Notes under the pieces: generated by a model | What the model was told of the DNA's origin: nothing | Seen by the model: only the letters and a program-made list of their open reading frames with translations | The model's database searches: none | In this document: positions 43,138-52,217 of the stretch, piece after piece | Layout of the letters: each line of letters starts with the position of its first letter | Numbering within the stretch: the stretch's first letter is position 1 | Position numbers and translations under genes: made by a program | Source: an uncultured Verrucomicrobia subdivision 3 bacterium | GTDB lineage: Bacteria > Verrucomicrobiota > Verrucomicrobiia > Limisphaerales > UBA11358 | NCBI GenBank assembly: GCA_903922735.1 | Contig: CAIXUZ010000001.1 | Coordinates: 1 to 64,000, forward strand | Direction: 5' to 3' | Length of the DNA stretch: 64,000 nt

Positions 43138-44697
43138 ATGAAACCCCAAGTCGAAATCTACGATACGACGCTGCGCGATGGTTCGCAGGGCGAAGGCATC
43201 AATTTCTCGGTCGCGGACAAGCTCCGCATCGCTGAGAAGCTTGATGCTTTCGGGGTGCATTACATTGAAGGTGGCTGGCCGGGATCCAATCCCAAGGACA
43301 TCGAATTTTTCGCTCAGGCGAAGAAAAAGAAATTCAAGAACGCCAGGCTCGCGGCCTTCGGTTCCACGCGCAAGAAAGCGACGCCGGTGGAGCAAGATGA
43401 TCAAGTGCGCCTGCTCATCGAGGCTGGCACGCCGGTCGTGACGATCTACGGCAAAACCTCCATGCTGCATGTGAAGGAAGTCCTGCGCTGCACGCCGGAG
43501 GAAAATCTGGCGATGATCGCCGACACGGTGAAATTTCTGAAAGACCACGGCAAGTTTGTTATCTACGACGCCGAGCACGCCTTCGACGGCTATAAGCTGA
43601 ACGCCGAATATGCCCTCGACACCTGGCGCGCGGCGGAAAAGGCCGGCGCGGATTTTGTGGTGTTGTGCGATACGAACGGCGGCTGTCTGCCGGGCGAAAT
43701 CGCGGCCATCACCAGGACCGCCATCAGCAAATTGAATTGCAAGGTCGGCATCCACACGCATGATGACAGCGGGGTCGGCGTGGCGAACGCGCTGGCGGCG
43801 CTCGATGCGGGCGCATGCCACGTGCAAGGCACGGTCAACGGCTACGGCGAGCGCACGGGCAACTGCAATCTCATCAGCGTCATTCCGCTGGTGCACTTCA
43901 AGCAAAAGAAAACCTGCGTGCCTGCGAAGTCGCTGCTCAAGCTCAAGGAACTTTCCCTGTTCGTGGATGACGTCGCGAACATCCGCCACAACCCGCGCCT
44001 GCCGTGGGTTGGTTCGTCAGCGTTCGCGCACAAGGGCGGCACGCACGTCAACGCCGTTCAAAAACTGGCGTCCAGCTACGAGCACATCAATCCCGAACTT
44101 GTTGGCAACGCGCGCAACATCCTCATCAGCGACCTTGCTGGCCGCAGCAACATCGTGATGAAGGCCCATTCGCTCGGCTTCAAGCTGACGAACGACACGC
44201 CGGAATTGAAACCGATTCTAAATCGCATCAAGGAATTGGAAAATGCCGGCTACGAATATGAAGCCGCCGAAGGCTCGATGGCGCTGCTCATCAGCAAGGC
44301 GCTCAAGCACCGCGAACTGCCGTTCACAGTGGACACGTATCACGTTTCGATGCGCCGCGATGCGAAGAAATCCGTCTGTGCCGCCACCGTGGAAGTGCGC
44401 GTCGGCAAACGCCGCGCGCAGGCTGACGCCAAAGGTGACGGTCCGGTGAACGCGCTCGACGCCGCGCTGCGTCTCGCACTCGCTAAATTTTTCCCGCAGC
44501 TCAAAAAGATCACGCTCACGGATTACAAGGTGCGCATCCTTGACGGCGTGGCCGGCACGGCGGCGAAGACGCGCGTGCTCATCGAATCCACCGACGGTAA
44601 ACGCGAATGGGGCACCGTTGGCGTGAGTGAAAACATCATCGAAGCCAGCCTTGAAGCGCTGGTGGACTCGATGGAGTTCGCGCTGCTGAAGAAATGA
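43138..44697 (+). CDS. cimA: Citramalate synthase
   Basis: Condenses pyruvate and acetyl-CoA to (R)-citramalate, the threonine-independent route to isoleucine. The HMGL-like TIM barrel starts at once (VEIYDTTLRDGSQGEGI), with GIHTHDDSGVG (metal site) and GYGERTGNCNL; the LeuA-type regulatory domain is at the C-terminus (ITLTDYKVRILDGVAGTAA). At 519 residues it is the long CimA/AksA type rather than LeuA. The longer frame from 42961 reads through upstream DNA; ATG 43138 is the family start, with ATG 43114 as an alternative. Confidence 0.9.
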   Translation: MKPQVEIYDTTLRDGSQGEGINFSVADKLRIAEKLDAFGVHYIEGGWPGSNPKDIEFFAQAKKKKFKNARLAAFGSTRKKATPVEQDDQVRLLIEAGTPVVTIYGKTSMLHVKEVLRCTPEENLAMIADTVKFLKDHGKFVIYDAEHAFDGYKLNAEYALDTWRAAEKAGADFVVLCDTNGGCLPGEIAAITRTAISKLNCKVGIHTHDDSGVGVANALAALDAGACHVQGTVNGYGERTGNCNLISVIPLVHFKQKKTCVPAKSLLKLKELSLFVDDVANIRHNPRLPWVGSSAFAHKGGTHVNAVQKLASSYEHINPELVGNARNILISDLAGRSNIVMKAHSLGFKLTNDTPELKPILNRIKELENAGYEYEAAEGSMALLISKALKHRELPFTVDTYHVSMRRDAKKSVCAATVEVRVGKRRAQADAKGDGPVNALDAALRLALAKFFPQLKKITLTDYKVRILDGVAGTAAKTRVLIESTDGKREWGTVGVSENIIEASLEALVDSMEFALLKK

Positions 44698-44800
44698 ATT
44701 TTCAACATCGAACATTCAACATTCAACGCTCAACATCCAAGTACTCCCTCGCGGAAATCATTGGGTGTTCGATGTTGAATGTTGAGCGTTGAATGTTTCC
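44697..44800. repeat. Inverted stutter-word element (CATTCAA) between cimA and valS
   Basis: The left half repeats CATTCAA/CGCTCAA words; a 25-bp spacer follows; the right half repeats the inverted words (GTTGAATGTTGAGCGTTGAA). The halves match over about 30 bp and can form a long hairpin. It fills nearly the whole cimA-valS gap and contains no T-run, so it is not an ordinary terminator. Confidence 0.75.
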
Positions 44801-44810
44801 CCTTTGATTT

Positions 44811-47525
44811 ATGTCCGAGATTCCCAAAGCCTACGAGCCGCAGTCCGTCGAGGACAAATGGTATGACTTCTGGCTGAAGCAGGGTTGCTTCACCGCCGAT
44901 CCGAAGTCCGCCAAGCCCGCGTATTCCATCGTCATCCCGCCGCCGAACGTCACCGGGATGCTCCACATGGGCCACGTCCTCAACAACACCATCCAGGACA
45001 TCCTCAGCCGCAAGGCGCGCATGGACGGCAAGGAAGTCCTCTGGCTGCCCGGGACCGACCACGCCGGCATCGCCACGCAGGTGATGGTGGAAAAGCAGCT
45101 CAAGAAGGAGGAAAAGAAATCCCGGCACGACCTCGGCCGCGAGGAATTCCTCAAGCGCGTCTGGGCGTGGAAGGAAAAACACGGCGACATCATCATCAAC
45201 CAGCTCAAAAAGCTCGGGTGCTCGTGCGACTGGACGCGCGAACGCTTCACGATGGACCCGGAATATTCCCGCTGCGTACAAAAGGTGTTCGTGGAGCTTT
45301 ACAAAAAGAATCTGATCTACCGCGGTAAACGCATGGTGAACTGGTGCCCTGTGTCGCAGACTGCGCTCTCCGACGAGGAAGTGGAAATGAAGCCGCAGAA
45401 TGGTTTCATGTATCACTTCAAGGTGCAAGTCGCGGAAGCGCCGGACATCTGGCTCACCATCGCCACCACGCGGCCCGAGACGATTCCCGGCGACACCGCC
45501 GTGGCCGTGAATCCGAAAGACCCGCGTTACGCGCATCTCATCGGCAAACACATCGTGCGCCCGCTGCCCGCGGAATTGCCGCGCGCGCAGAAGCTCATCC
45601 CGATCATCGGCGACGAGCATGTGGATTTTGAATTCGGCACCGGCGTGCTCAAGGTCACGCCCGCGCACGACAAGGCGGATTTCGACATCGGCGTGCGCCA
45701 CCAGCTGCCGCTCATCGAAGTCATCAATGCCGACGGCACCATGAGCCCCTTAGCAGGGGGGCCACTATCCGGACTTGATAGATTTAAAGCCCGCAAGGTC
45801 GCCGTGGAACTGCTTACGGAACAGGGCGTGATGATTGAAGCCAAGCCTTACGAAAATAATGTCGGATTCAGCCAGCGCGCGGATGTGCCGATTGAACCGC
45901 GTTTGAGCGAGCAATGGTTTTTGAAATATCCCGCCGTGCCGGAATCCAAGGCCTGCGTGGCCGAGGGCCGGATGAAATTTCATCCCGACCGCTGGGCGAA
46001 GGTTTATGACCACTGGCTGACGAACATTCAGGACTGGTGCATCAGCCGCCAGCTTTGGTGGGGGCATCGGATTCCGGTGTGGTATCGCGGCACGGAAGTT
46101 TACTGTGGCCTTGAAGCGCCTACGGGTGAAGGCTGGACGCAAGACAACGACGTGCTCGACACCTGGTTCAGCTCCTGGCTGTGGCCGTTCGCCACGATGG
46201 GCTGGCCGGAGAACACCGGGACGTTGAAGAAATTTTATCCGACCACCGACCTCGTCACCGGGCCGGACATCATTTTCTTCTGGGTCGCCCGCATGATCAT
46301 GGCCGGCTACGAATACATGGGGGATTTGCCGTTCCAGAATGTCTATTTCACCGGCATCATCCGTGACAAACAAGGCCGCAAGATGTCCAAGACGCTCGGC
46401 AATTCGCCCGACCCGCTCGTGCTCATCGCCCAATACGGCGCGGATGCCCTTCGCTTCGGCACCATGCGCAGTGCGCCGCTCGGCCAGGACGTGCTCTTCG
46501 ACGAGAAGGACGTGGAGCTCGGCCGCAACTTCTGCAACAAGCTCTGGAACGCCTGCCGTTTCCGCCAGATGCAGGGCGGCGAAGTGCAGGGCGAGATCGA
46601 ACGCACGTTGCTCACGCCGGATGACAAATGGATTCTGCTCAAGCTCGATGCTGCCATCCGCGAAGTCACGGTGGCGCTGAACGAATACAAATTCAGCGAA
46701 GCCACTGCCGCGCTCTACAAATTTTTCTGGAACGAGTATTGCGACTGGTATGTGGAGGCGAGCAAAGCATCGCTGCCGCGCCCGCCCGCTGAGGCTGCGC
46801 CCGGTGAAGCGCCGATTGCCGCCGCCCTAAGCCCGGAAGTTGAAGCGCGCAAAGCCAACACCATCGCGGTGATTGATTTTGTGCTCTCGCACACGATCCG
46901 TTTGTTCCATCCGTTCGTGCCCTTCATCACGGAAGAACTCTGGAACGGCATGGGTTTTGCCACCGACATGCCGGACAATCAAGGCGGCAAGACCATCATG
47001 AACGCACCGTGGCCGCTGCCGTTCGACGACGATTTCAAAGGCCACTACGGTCTCGACGATTGCTATGTCGAGATGACGGACACGAAATACGAACTCGTCC
47101 GCCATGGCCGCGACCTGCGCCGCGCCGGCAACATCCAGGCGGCGAAGAAAGTGAAATACGTCTTCAAGCCCGCACAGCAGCTCACGCCGCACGACGCGGA
47201 AGTCATCAAGCTGCTGCTCAACGCGGAATCGCTCGAAGTGAACGCTGATTATCTGCCGCCGAAGGGCACGCCGGTCGTCGCCTCGCCGCTGGGAGAATTG
47301 TTCCTGCCGCTCGAAGGTTTGATTGACGTCGCCGCTGAGAAAATCCGCCTCACGAAGGAGGTTGAAAAGATTCAATCTGAAATTGTCAAGGTGGAGCAGA
47401 AGCTCGCGAACCCGAACTTTACCACAAAAGTTCCGCCCGCCGTGCTCGTCGAATATGAGCAGCGGCTCATTGAGTGGAAAACCAAACTGGCGCACACACA
47501 GGCTTCGCTGGATGCGCTGAGGTGA
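44811..47525 (+). CDS. valS: Valyl-tRNA synthetase
   Basis: 904 residues, class Ia enzyme that charges tRNA-Val. HIGH-type motif PPNVTGMLHMGH at the N-terminus, editing domain in the middle (TRPETIPGDTAVAV), KMSKTLGNSPDP near residue 525, anticodon-binding helices and the C-terminal coiled coil (LTKEVEKIQSEIVKVEQKL) typical of ValRS. Start ATG 44811 follows the stutter-word hairpin. A terminator lies downstream. Confidence 0.96.
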   Translation: MSEIPKAYEPQSVEDKWYDFWLKQGCFTADPKSAKPAYSIVIPPPNVTGMLHMGHVLNNTIQDILSRKARMDGKEVLWLPGTDHAGIATQVMVEKQLKKEEKKSRHDLGREEFLKRVWAWKEKHGDIIINQLKKLGCSCDWTRERFTMDPEYSRCVQKVFVELYKKNLIYRGKRMVNWCPVSQTALSDEEVEMKPQNGFMYHFKVQVAEAPDIWLTIATTRPETIPGDTAVAVNPKDPRYAHLIGKHIVRPLPAELPRAQKLIPIIGDEHVDFEFGTGVLKVTPAHDKADFDIGVRHQLPLIEVINADGTMSPLAGGPLSGLDRFKARKVAVELLTEQGVMIEAKPYENNVGFSQRADVPIEPRLSEQWFLKYPAVPESKACVAEGRMKFHPDRWAKVYDHWLTNIQDWCISRQLWWGHRIPVWYRGTEVYCGLEAPTGEGWTQDNDVLDTWFSSWLWPFATMGWPENTGTLKKFYPTTDLVTGPDIIFFWVARMIMAGYEYMGDLPFQNVYFTGIIRDKQGRKMSKTLGNSPDPLVLIAQYGADALRFGTMRSAPLGQDVLFDEKDVELGRNFCNKLWNACRFRQMQGGEVQGEIERTLLTPDDKWILLKLDAAIREVTVALNEYKFSEATAALYKFFWNEYCDWYVEASKASLPRPPAEAAPGEAPIAAALSPEVEARKANTIAVIDFVLSHTIRLFHPFVPFITEELWNGMGFATDMPDNQGGKTIMNAPWPLPFDDDFKGHYGLDDCYVEMTDTKYELVRHGRDLRRAGNIQAAKKVKYVFKPAQQLTPHDAEVIKLLLNAESLEVNADYLPPKGTPVVASPLGELFLPLEGLIDVAAEKIRLTKEVEKIQSEIVKVEQKLANPNFTTKVPPAVLVEYEQRLIEWKTKLAHTQASLDALR

Positions 47526-47539
47526 GCTTGGAATCTCAA

Positions 47540-47580
47540 CAACCCGCAGTTGGTATTTGCCGGCTGCGGGTTGTCTTTTT
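47540..47580 (+). terminator. Rho-independent terminator of valS
   Basis: The perfect 10-bp stem CAACCCGCAG / CTGCGGGTTG with a 14-nt loop is followed by TCTTTTT, 15 bp past the valS stop. Confidence 0.85.
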
Positions 47581-47629
47581 GGAAGCTTGCTACTGGCGGG
47601 TCTTGCGGTTTCAATGACGCCCATCTTCC

Positions 47630-48553
47630 ATGAACCGCAAACGGATTATTTTGGTTCTGTCGGCTGGGTTGCTGCTGATTGCCGGAATGGCAGCGGCTTT
47701 ATTTTTCCAATTTGCCCGGCCCGAGGGTAACGGCCCCGCCGGACCAAAAATTGCCCGCGAAACTTTTTCCCAACCTTGGAGCGATCGTCCTGTGCTGCTG
47801 GTCGGATTGGGCGACAGCGTCACGGCTGGGTTTGGTGCGCGCAAAGGATATGGCTATTTTGACCGGCTGATAAAAAATCCAACCGATGAATTTCCTGACT
47901 TAAAGAACGTCAGCTTGTCGGCAGTATTTCCTAATTTGTCCGCCACCAACCTGTCGGTTTCCGGCAGCACCTCGGGCGAGGTCGTTGGGCGACAACTGGC
48001 GCTGCTGTCTACCAATGATGTCGGCATGCGTGGCGTGGTGGTCATGACCACCGGCGGCAACGACCTCATCCACAACTATGGCCGCACGGCACCGCGCGAG
48101 GAGGCCATGTATGGCGCGACGTGGGAGCAAGCCCAACCGTGGGTGAAAAACTTCGCGCGCTGCCTGGAAGAAATCATCGCGCAAATCAAAAACCGTTTTC
48201 CCGGCGGCTGCGATATCTTTATGGCCAACATCTTTGACCCGACTGATGGTTTGGGCGATGCGGAGCGCGCCGGCCTGCCACATTGGCCAGATGCGATGAA
48301 GATTCTGGCGGCCTATAACGAGGTCATCCATAAAAACGCTGAAAAACATCCCGAGGTGCATCTGGTGGACATGCATCAGGCATTTCTGGGCCACGGCATC
48401 CATTGCCTGCAATTCTGGCGGGAATATTTTGACCGGCGCGACCCGCATTACTGGTTCTTCGCCAATCTCGAAGACCCAAACGAGCGCGGCTATGATGTCA
48501 TCCGGCGAATTTTTTTAACTGAAATCGCCAAGGTAAGAAATTCATTTCGCTGA
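47630..48553 (+). CDS. SGNH/GDSL-family esterase, membrane-anchored or secreted
   Basis: 307 residues; N-terminal helix (ILVLSAGLLLIAGMAAALFFQ) acting as signal anchor. Block I LVGLGDSVTAGFGA carries the nucleophilic Ser; NLSVSGSTSGE and TTGGNDLIHNYG are blocks II-III; the later DPHYWFFANLEDPNERGY may hold the final Asp/His. It probably removes acyl groups from glycans or lipids outside the cytoplasm. The preceding terminator suggests its own promoter. Confidence 0.8.
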   Translation: MNRKRIILVLSAGLLLIAGMAAALFFQFARPEGNGPAGPKIARETFSQPWSDRPVLLVGLGDSVTAGFGARKGYGYFDRLIKNPTDEFPDLKNVSLSAVFPNLSATNLSVSGSTSGEVVGRQLALLSTNDVGMRGVVVMTTGGNDLIHNYGRTAPREEAMYGATWEQAQPWVKNFARCLEEIIAQIKNRFPGGCDIFMANIFDPTDGLGDAERAGLPHWPDAMKILAAYNEVIHKNAEKHPEVHLVDMHQAFLGHGIHCLQFWREYFDRRDPHYWFFANLEDPNERGYDVIRRIFLTEIAKVRNSFR

Positions 48554-48656
48554 CCAGACCTGGTTGCTTCAACCACGACACCAGCAATGCCGTGGTGAAG
48601 CATTCAGTGGTAAAATAATGACAGACCGCAGTTGCGTTATCCCTTAATATATTCTG

Positions 48657-49436
48657 ATGAAAACTGTTTCGCTTCCGAAAGCCCTCGCCCTCGCCATCAA
48701 GGCCGCGCTTGCCGCCGGCAAAGTAATGCACGCCAACTGGCACAAGCCCAAGCGCGTAAATTCCGCCGAGGCCCACGACATCAAGCTCGAACTCGACGTG
48801 CGTTGTCAGGCGTTGATCGAGAAAATTCTGGCGGCGGAGTTTCCGCAGATTCCCGTCCTCGGCGAGGAAGGTGTCACCGGCGACGTGACGGCCGAATACC
48901 GCTGGGTCATTGACCCGATTGACGGCACGGTGAACTACGCTTTCGGCATTCCGCACGCCGCCACTTCGATCGCGCTCCAGCATCGCGAACAGTCGGTTGT
49001 GGGTGTTATTTATGATCCGTTTGCGGACGAATTGTGGACCACCGTTAAGGGCGGGCCGACGCGATTGAACGGGAAAGTTGTCCACGTCAGCAGCCGGACC
49101 AAGGTGGAAGATGCCATCCTCGCCTTCGGCTTCTCCAAGAGTCAGGACAATCTGGAAAAATGCCTGCCGCACTTCAACCGGCTCACCCGCCGCGCCAAAA
49201 AGGTGCGCGTCATGGGGTCCGCCGCCATCGAGTTGGCTTACGTGGCCTGTGGCCGGTTCGACGCTTATATCGAGCGCCGCATCAATCTTTGGGATGTGGC
49301 CGCCGGCAGCCTGCTGGTGGAAAATGCGGGCGGCGAATTTTTTACCGAGCCCGCGCCCGGCAAATACCGCTACGCCATGTGTGCCGACAATGGCAAGCTA
49401 AGAAAAAAACTTCAGGTCGGTAGTTTGTTGAAATAA
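48657..49436 (+). CDS. Inositol-monophosphatase family protein
   Basis: 259 residues, a complete FIG/IMPase domain: VLGEEG (metal ligand Glu), VIDPIDGTVNYAFGIPH (the WxDPxDGTxN-type motif) and NLWDVAAGSLLVENAGGE (C-terminal metal Asp). Substrates of bacterial members include inositol-1-phosphate, 3'-phosphoadenosine-5'-phosphate and fructose-1,6-bisphosphate, and cannot be chosen here. Its 3' end overlaps the convergent rdgB gene by 25 bp, unusual but clean. Confidence 0.88.
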   Translation: MKTVSLPKALALAIKAALAAGKVMHANWHKPKRVNSAEAHDIKLELDVRCQALIEKILAAEFPQIPVLGEEGVTGDVTAEYRWVIDPIDGTVNYAFGIPHAATSIALQHREQSVVGVIYDPFADELWTTVKGGPTRLNGKVVHVSSRTKVEDAILAFGFSKSQDNLEKCLPHFNRLTRRAKKVRVMGSAAIELAYVACGRFDAYIERRINLWDVAAGSLLVENAGGEFFTEPAPGKYRYAMCADNGKLRKKLQVGSLLK

Positions 49437-50101
49437 GCCTTCAGCTTCGCCAGCGCCTTGGCGCGGTGGCTCAATTTGTTTTTTACGTCTTCGCCCAGTT
49501 CGGCGAACGACTGGGTGAAACCGTCCGGTACAAACAGCGGATCGTAGCCAAACCCGCCCTGTCCGCGCGGTGAAGATCGAATCTGCCCTTCGCAAGCGCC
49601 GTCGAATAACTGCGCTTCAAGTTTATCTGCAAAACAAACGGGTGAGGCGTACTTTGTATTTCTCTCCGGGATGGGTGCCAGCGCAATCACGCAGCGGAAG
49701 CGCGCGGAACGCTTTTCCAGCGGCACCTCTTTCAGCAAACGGAGGAGCTTGGTGTTGTTGTCGGTGTCGTGGGCGTTTTCACTTTTGTCCAGCGCGGCGA
49801 AGCGCGCGGAATGCACGCCGGGCGCGCCGTTCAGCGCATCCACTTCCAGGCCGGAATCGTCGGCGAGCACGAAGTTGGGAGTTGGCTGTTGGCTGTTGGC
49901 TGTTGATTTTTCCCCCGCCCGCCACTTCGCCAGTTCCACGGCCTTCTTCGTCGCATTGCCGGCAAACGTGTCGGCATCTTCGATCACGGCGGGCGCGTCG
50001 GGAAATTCCTTGAGCGTGAGGCAGCGGAATTGCGCGCCGAGGATGGCTTGAATTTCACCGACCTTGTGGGCGTTGCGCGTGGCGATGAGCAGCGTCGTCA
50101 T
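49412..50101 (-). CDS. rdgB: Non-canonical purine NTP pyrophosphatase (RdgB/HAM1)
   Basis: 229 residues; hydrolyses dITP, XTP and similar to clean the nucleotide pool. LIATRNAHKVGEIQAIL, FAGNATKKA, FVLADDSGLEVDALNG, GQGGFGYDPLF and SHRAKAL are all present. The loop before LADDSG has an insert, KSTANSQQPTP, made by the GGCTGTT stutter repeat (49874-49908); it is in frame and at a position where family lengths vary. Confidence 0.9.
   Translation of the reverse strand: MTTLLIATRNAHKVGEIQAILGAQFRCLTLKEFPDAPAVIEDADTFAGNATKKAVELAKWRAGEKSTANSQQPTPNFVLADDSGLEVDALNGAPGVHSARFAALDKSENAHDTDNNTKLLRLLKEVPLEKRSARFRCVIALAPIPERNTKYASPVCFADKLEAQLFDGACEGQIRSSPRGQGGFGYDPLFVPDGFTQSFAELGEDVKNKLSHRAKALAKLKAYFNKLPT
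49874..49908. repeat. In-frame stutter-word insertion (GGCTGTT) in rdgB
   Basis: GTTGGGAGTTGGCTGTTGGC and further GGCTGTT words: the 7-bp word appears three times in tandem. The reading frame is maintained (peptide STANSQQPT). The same principle, with different words, is seen in glyS and leuS. Confidence 0.65.
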
Positions 50102-50171
50102 GCGCCAAGATTAGCGAAGTTTTTTTTGCTGGCGAGCTTGACGCGAAAAAATTCGCCGGCAAAATCACGCA

Positions 50172-51767
50172 ATGAAATCACGCCTTCTGCTTGCGCTTGC
50201 TTTGGGTCTTGCTTGGAACACCTTGCTCGCCGCTGACACCAATGCGCCCGCCACGCCTTACATCCTGACACCCGCCGCGCCCGCGACACCGCGCATCAAC
50301 GGCGCCAATGTCTTCGGCGTGCGCCCCGGCTCGCCGTTCCTGTACACGATTGCGGCGACGGGCGACCGGCCCATGAAATTCTCGGCCAGGAACTTGCCGC
50401 GCGGTTTGAAGCTGGATGCCAAAACCGGCCAGATCACCGGCATGTTGAAGTCCCAAGGCGAATTCATCGTCACCCTCGGCGCGAAGAATTCCCTGGGCGC
50501 GGCGGGAAAAATATTTCGCATTGTCTGCGGCGACCAGATCGCGCTGACGCCGCCGATGGGCTGGAACAGTTGGAACTGCTTTGCCCACGCCGTTTCCGCC
50601 GACCGGGTGAAGCGCGCGGCCGACGCCATGGTCAAGAGCGGCCTGATCAACCACGGCTGGACCTACATCAATGTTGACGACTATTGGGAAAATCACCGCT
50701 CCTCCAAAGACCCGACGCTGACCGGGCCGTTCCGCGATGCGAAGGGCTTCATTGTGCCGAACGTGCGGTTTCCCGACATGAAAGGGCTTGCGGATTATGT
50801 TCACGGTCTCGGTTTGAAAATCGGTTTGTATTCTTCGCCCGGCCCGTGGACTTGCGGCGGTTGTGCGGGCAGCTGGCAGCACGAACAGCAGGACGCGCAG
50901 ACCTATGCAAAATGGGGTTTTGATTATCTCAAATACGACTGGTGCAGCTACGGCGACGTGGTGTCTGGCCTGGTGACGAATGTGATGAAGGTCAAATCAA
51001 GCGGCACGCCCCACAAGACTGGGGACGAGGCGATTCACCCCTACCAGTTGATGGGCAAATTCCTGCGGGAACAAAAGCGCGATATTGTTTTCAGCCTTTG
51101 CCAATACGGCATGGACGATGTTTGGAAATGGGGCGGTTCGGTAAACGGCAATTGCTGGCGCACCACGGGCGACATCATTGATTTATGGGCGACGACGGAT
51201 CACAAATGGCAGGGCAGCGTCACCAGTATCGGTTTTAGTCAGGACGCGGCCGCGCCATTTGCGAAGCCCGGCAATTGGAATGATCCGGACATGCTGGTCG
51301 TGGGCGAAGTCGGCTGGGGCAAGACGCATCCCTCGCGCCTGACGCCGGACGAGCAATACACCCACATCAGCCTCTGGTGCCTGCTCGCCGCGCCGCTGCT
51401 CATCGGCTGCGACATGGAAAAGTTCGACGACTTCACGCTGAACCTCTTAAGTAACGACGAGGTGCTGGCCATCGATCAGGACGCGCTGGGCAAGGGGGCC
51501 ACCTGCGTCATCAATCACGGCGATGTGCGGATCTATGAAAAAGAACTGGAAGATGGCGGGCGTGCCGTCGGCTTTTTCAATCTTGGCGCCATGCCGGTGG
51601 AATTGAAATTCAACGAGTTCTCCCGCCTCGGCTTGGCCGGCAAACAAAATGCCCGCGACCTTTGGCGGCAGAAAGACGTCGTCGCCGTGGATACCGCGAA
51701 AGATTCATTGCCGCTCACCATTCCCGCGCACGGCGTGCTGCTTTATAAATTCACGGCGGCGAAGTGA
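50172..51767 (+). CDS. Secreted GH27 family alpha-galactosidase-like enzyme
   Basis: 531 residues: signal peptide (MKSRLLLALALGLAWNTLLA), a short Ig-like domain at about 40-115 (PMKFSARNLPRGLKLDAKTG, a putative-Ig 'He_PIG' pattern), then a GH27 barrel: LTPPMGWNSWNCFAH, INVDDYW, LGLKIGLYSSPGPWTC, FDYLKYDWCSYG (Asp nucleophile), and NWNDPDMLVVG. The C-terminal beta domain ends the protein. It should remove alpha-galactosyl or alpha-N-acetylgalactosaminyl residues from glycans. Confidence 0.9.
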   Translation: MKSRLLLALALGLAWNTLLAADTNAPATPYILTPAAPATPRINGANVFGVRPGSPFLYTIAATGDRPMKFSARNLPRGLKLDAKTGQITGMLKSQGEFIVTLGAKNSLGAAGKIFRIVCGDQIALTPPMGWNSWNCFAHAVSADRVKRAADAMVKSGLINHGWTYINVDDYWENHRSSKDPTLTGPFRDAKGFIVPNVRFPDMKGLADYVHGLGLKIGLYSSPGPWTCGGCAGSWQHEQQDAQTYAKWGFDYLKYDWCSYGDVVSGLVTNVMKVKSSGTPHKTGDEAIHPYQLMGKFLREQKRDIVFSLCQYGMDDVWKWGGSVNGNCWRTTGDIIDLWATTDHKWQGSVTSIGFSQDAAAPFAKPGNWNDPDMLVVGEVGWGKTHPSRLTPDEQYTHISLWCLLAAPLLIGCDMEKFDDFTLNLLSNDEVLAIDQDALGKGATCVINHGDVRIYEKELEDGGRAVGFFNLGAMPVELKFNEFSRLGLAGKQNARDLWRQKDVVAVDTAKDSLPLTIPAHGVLLYKFTAAK

Positions 51768-51768
51768 T

Positions 51769-52104
51769 TCACGCCAGCAGTTGGGCCAGCCGCGCGTGGG
51801 TCCGCTTGTATTCGGCGATCAAGCGGTCGTAGTGCCACATCTTGCGCAGCGCGCGGGTGGTCAAATACACCGCCAGCGCGATGAGGCCGAGATTGATCAG
51901 CACCAGCGGCACCAGCCAGTGCATGACCTCGCGCAGCTCGTAGGCTTTGGAGGTGGCGATGAGCACGCTCAAGACTGAGAGCGGGAAGGCGAAAATGGCA
52001 ATGCCCGTGCGCAACGTCGCCAGCGCCGTGCGCTTCTCCGCCAGCAGCAACTGCATTTCGTTTAGCACCAGCGCATCCATCGGCGGCTCCGGTTGGTCAT
52101 TCAT
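51769..52104 (-). CDS. DUF202-like small membrane protein
   Basis: 111 residues: LAEKRTALATLRTGIAIFAF is the DUF202 hallmark (two-helix protein family of unknown function), followed by SVLSVLIATS and a second helix (LVPLVLINLGLIALAVYLTT). A basic tail is cytoplasmic. It is convergent with the GH27 gene, stop codons almost touching. Confidence 0.7.
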   Translation of the reverse strand: MNDQPEPPMDALVLNEMQLLLAEKRTALATLRTGIAIFAFPLSVLSVLIATSKAYELREVMHWLVPLVLINLGLIALAVYLTTRALRKMWHYDRLIAEYKRTHARLAQLLA

Positions 52105-52163
52105 GGCTGAAGCAAACTTACCACAAGTCGCCTGAAGTGAAACGACTTTGCGCCGGCAAAATC

Positions 52164-52197
52164 AAAAAGGCGAACGGATGACTCCGTTCGCCTTTTG
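52164..52197 (-). terminator. Terminator of ahcY
   Basis: On the minus strand, AAGGCGAACGGA / TCCGTTCGCCTT form a strong stem with a 4-nt loop, followed by TTTTTGATTT, about 20-50 bp past the ahcY stop. The inverse strand also has T's, so it may work both ways. Confidence 0.85.
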
Positions 52198-52217
52198 TGT
52201 TTCAGATTTGAGTTCGC

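Noticed and set aside
48566-48601. Hairpin GCTTCAACCACG / CGTGGTGAAGC as a terminator of the SGNH gene
   Set aside because: The stem is convincing, but the loop is long and there is no T-run, so the function is left open.
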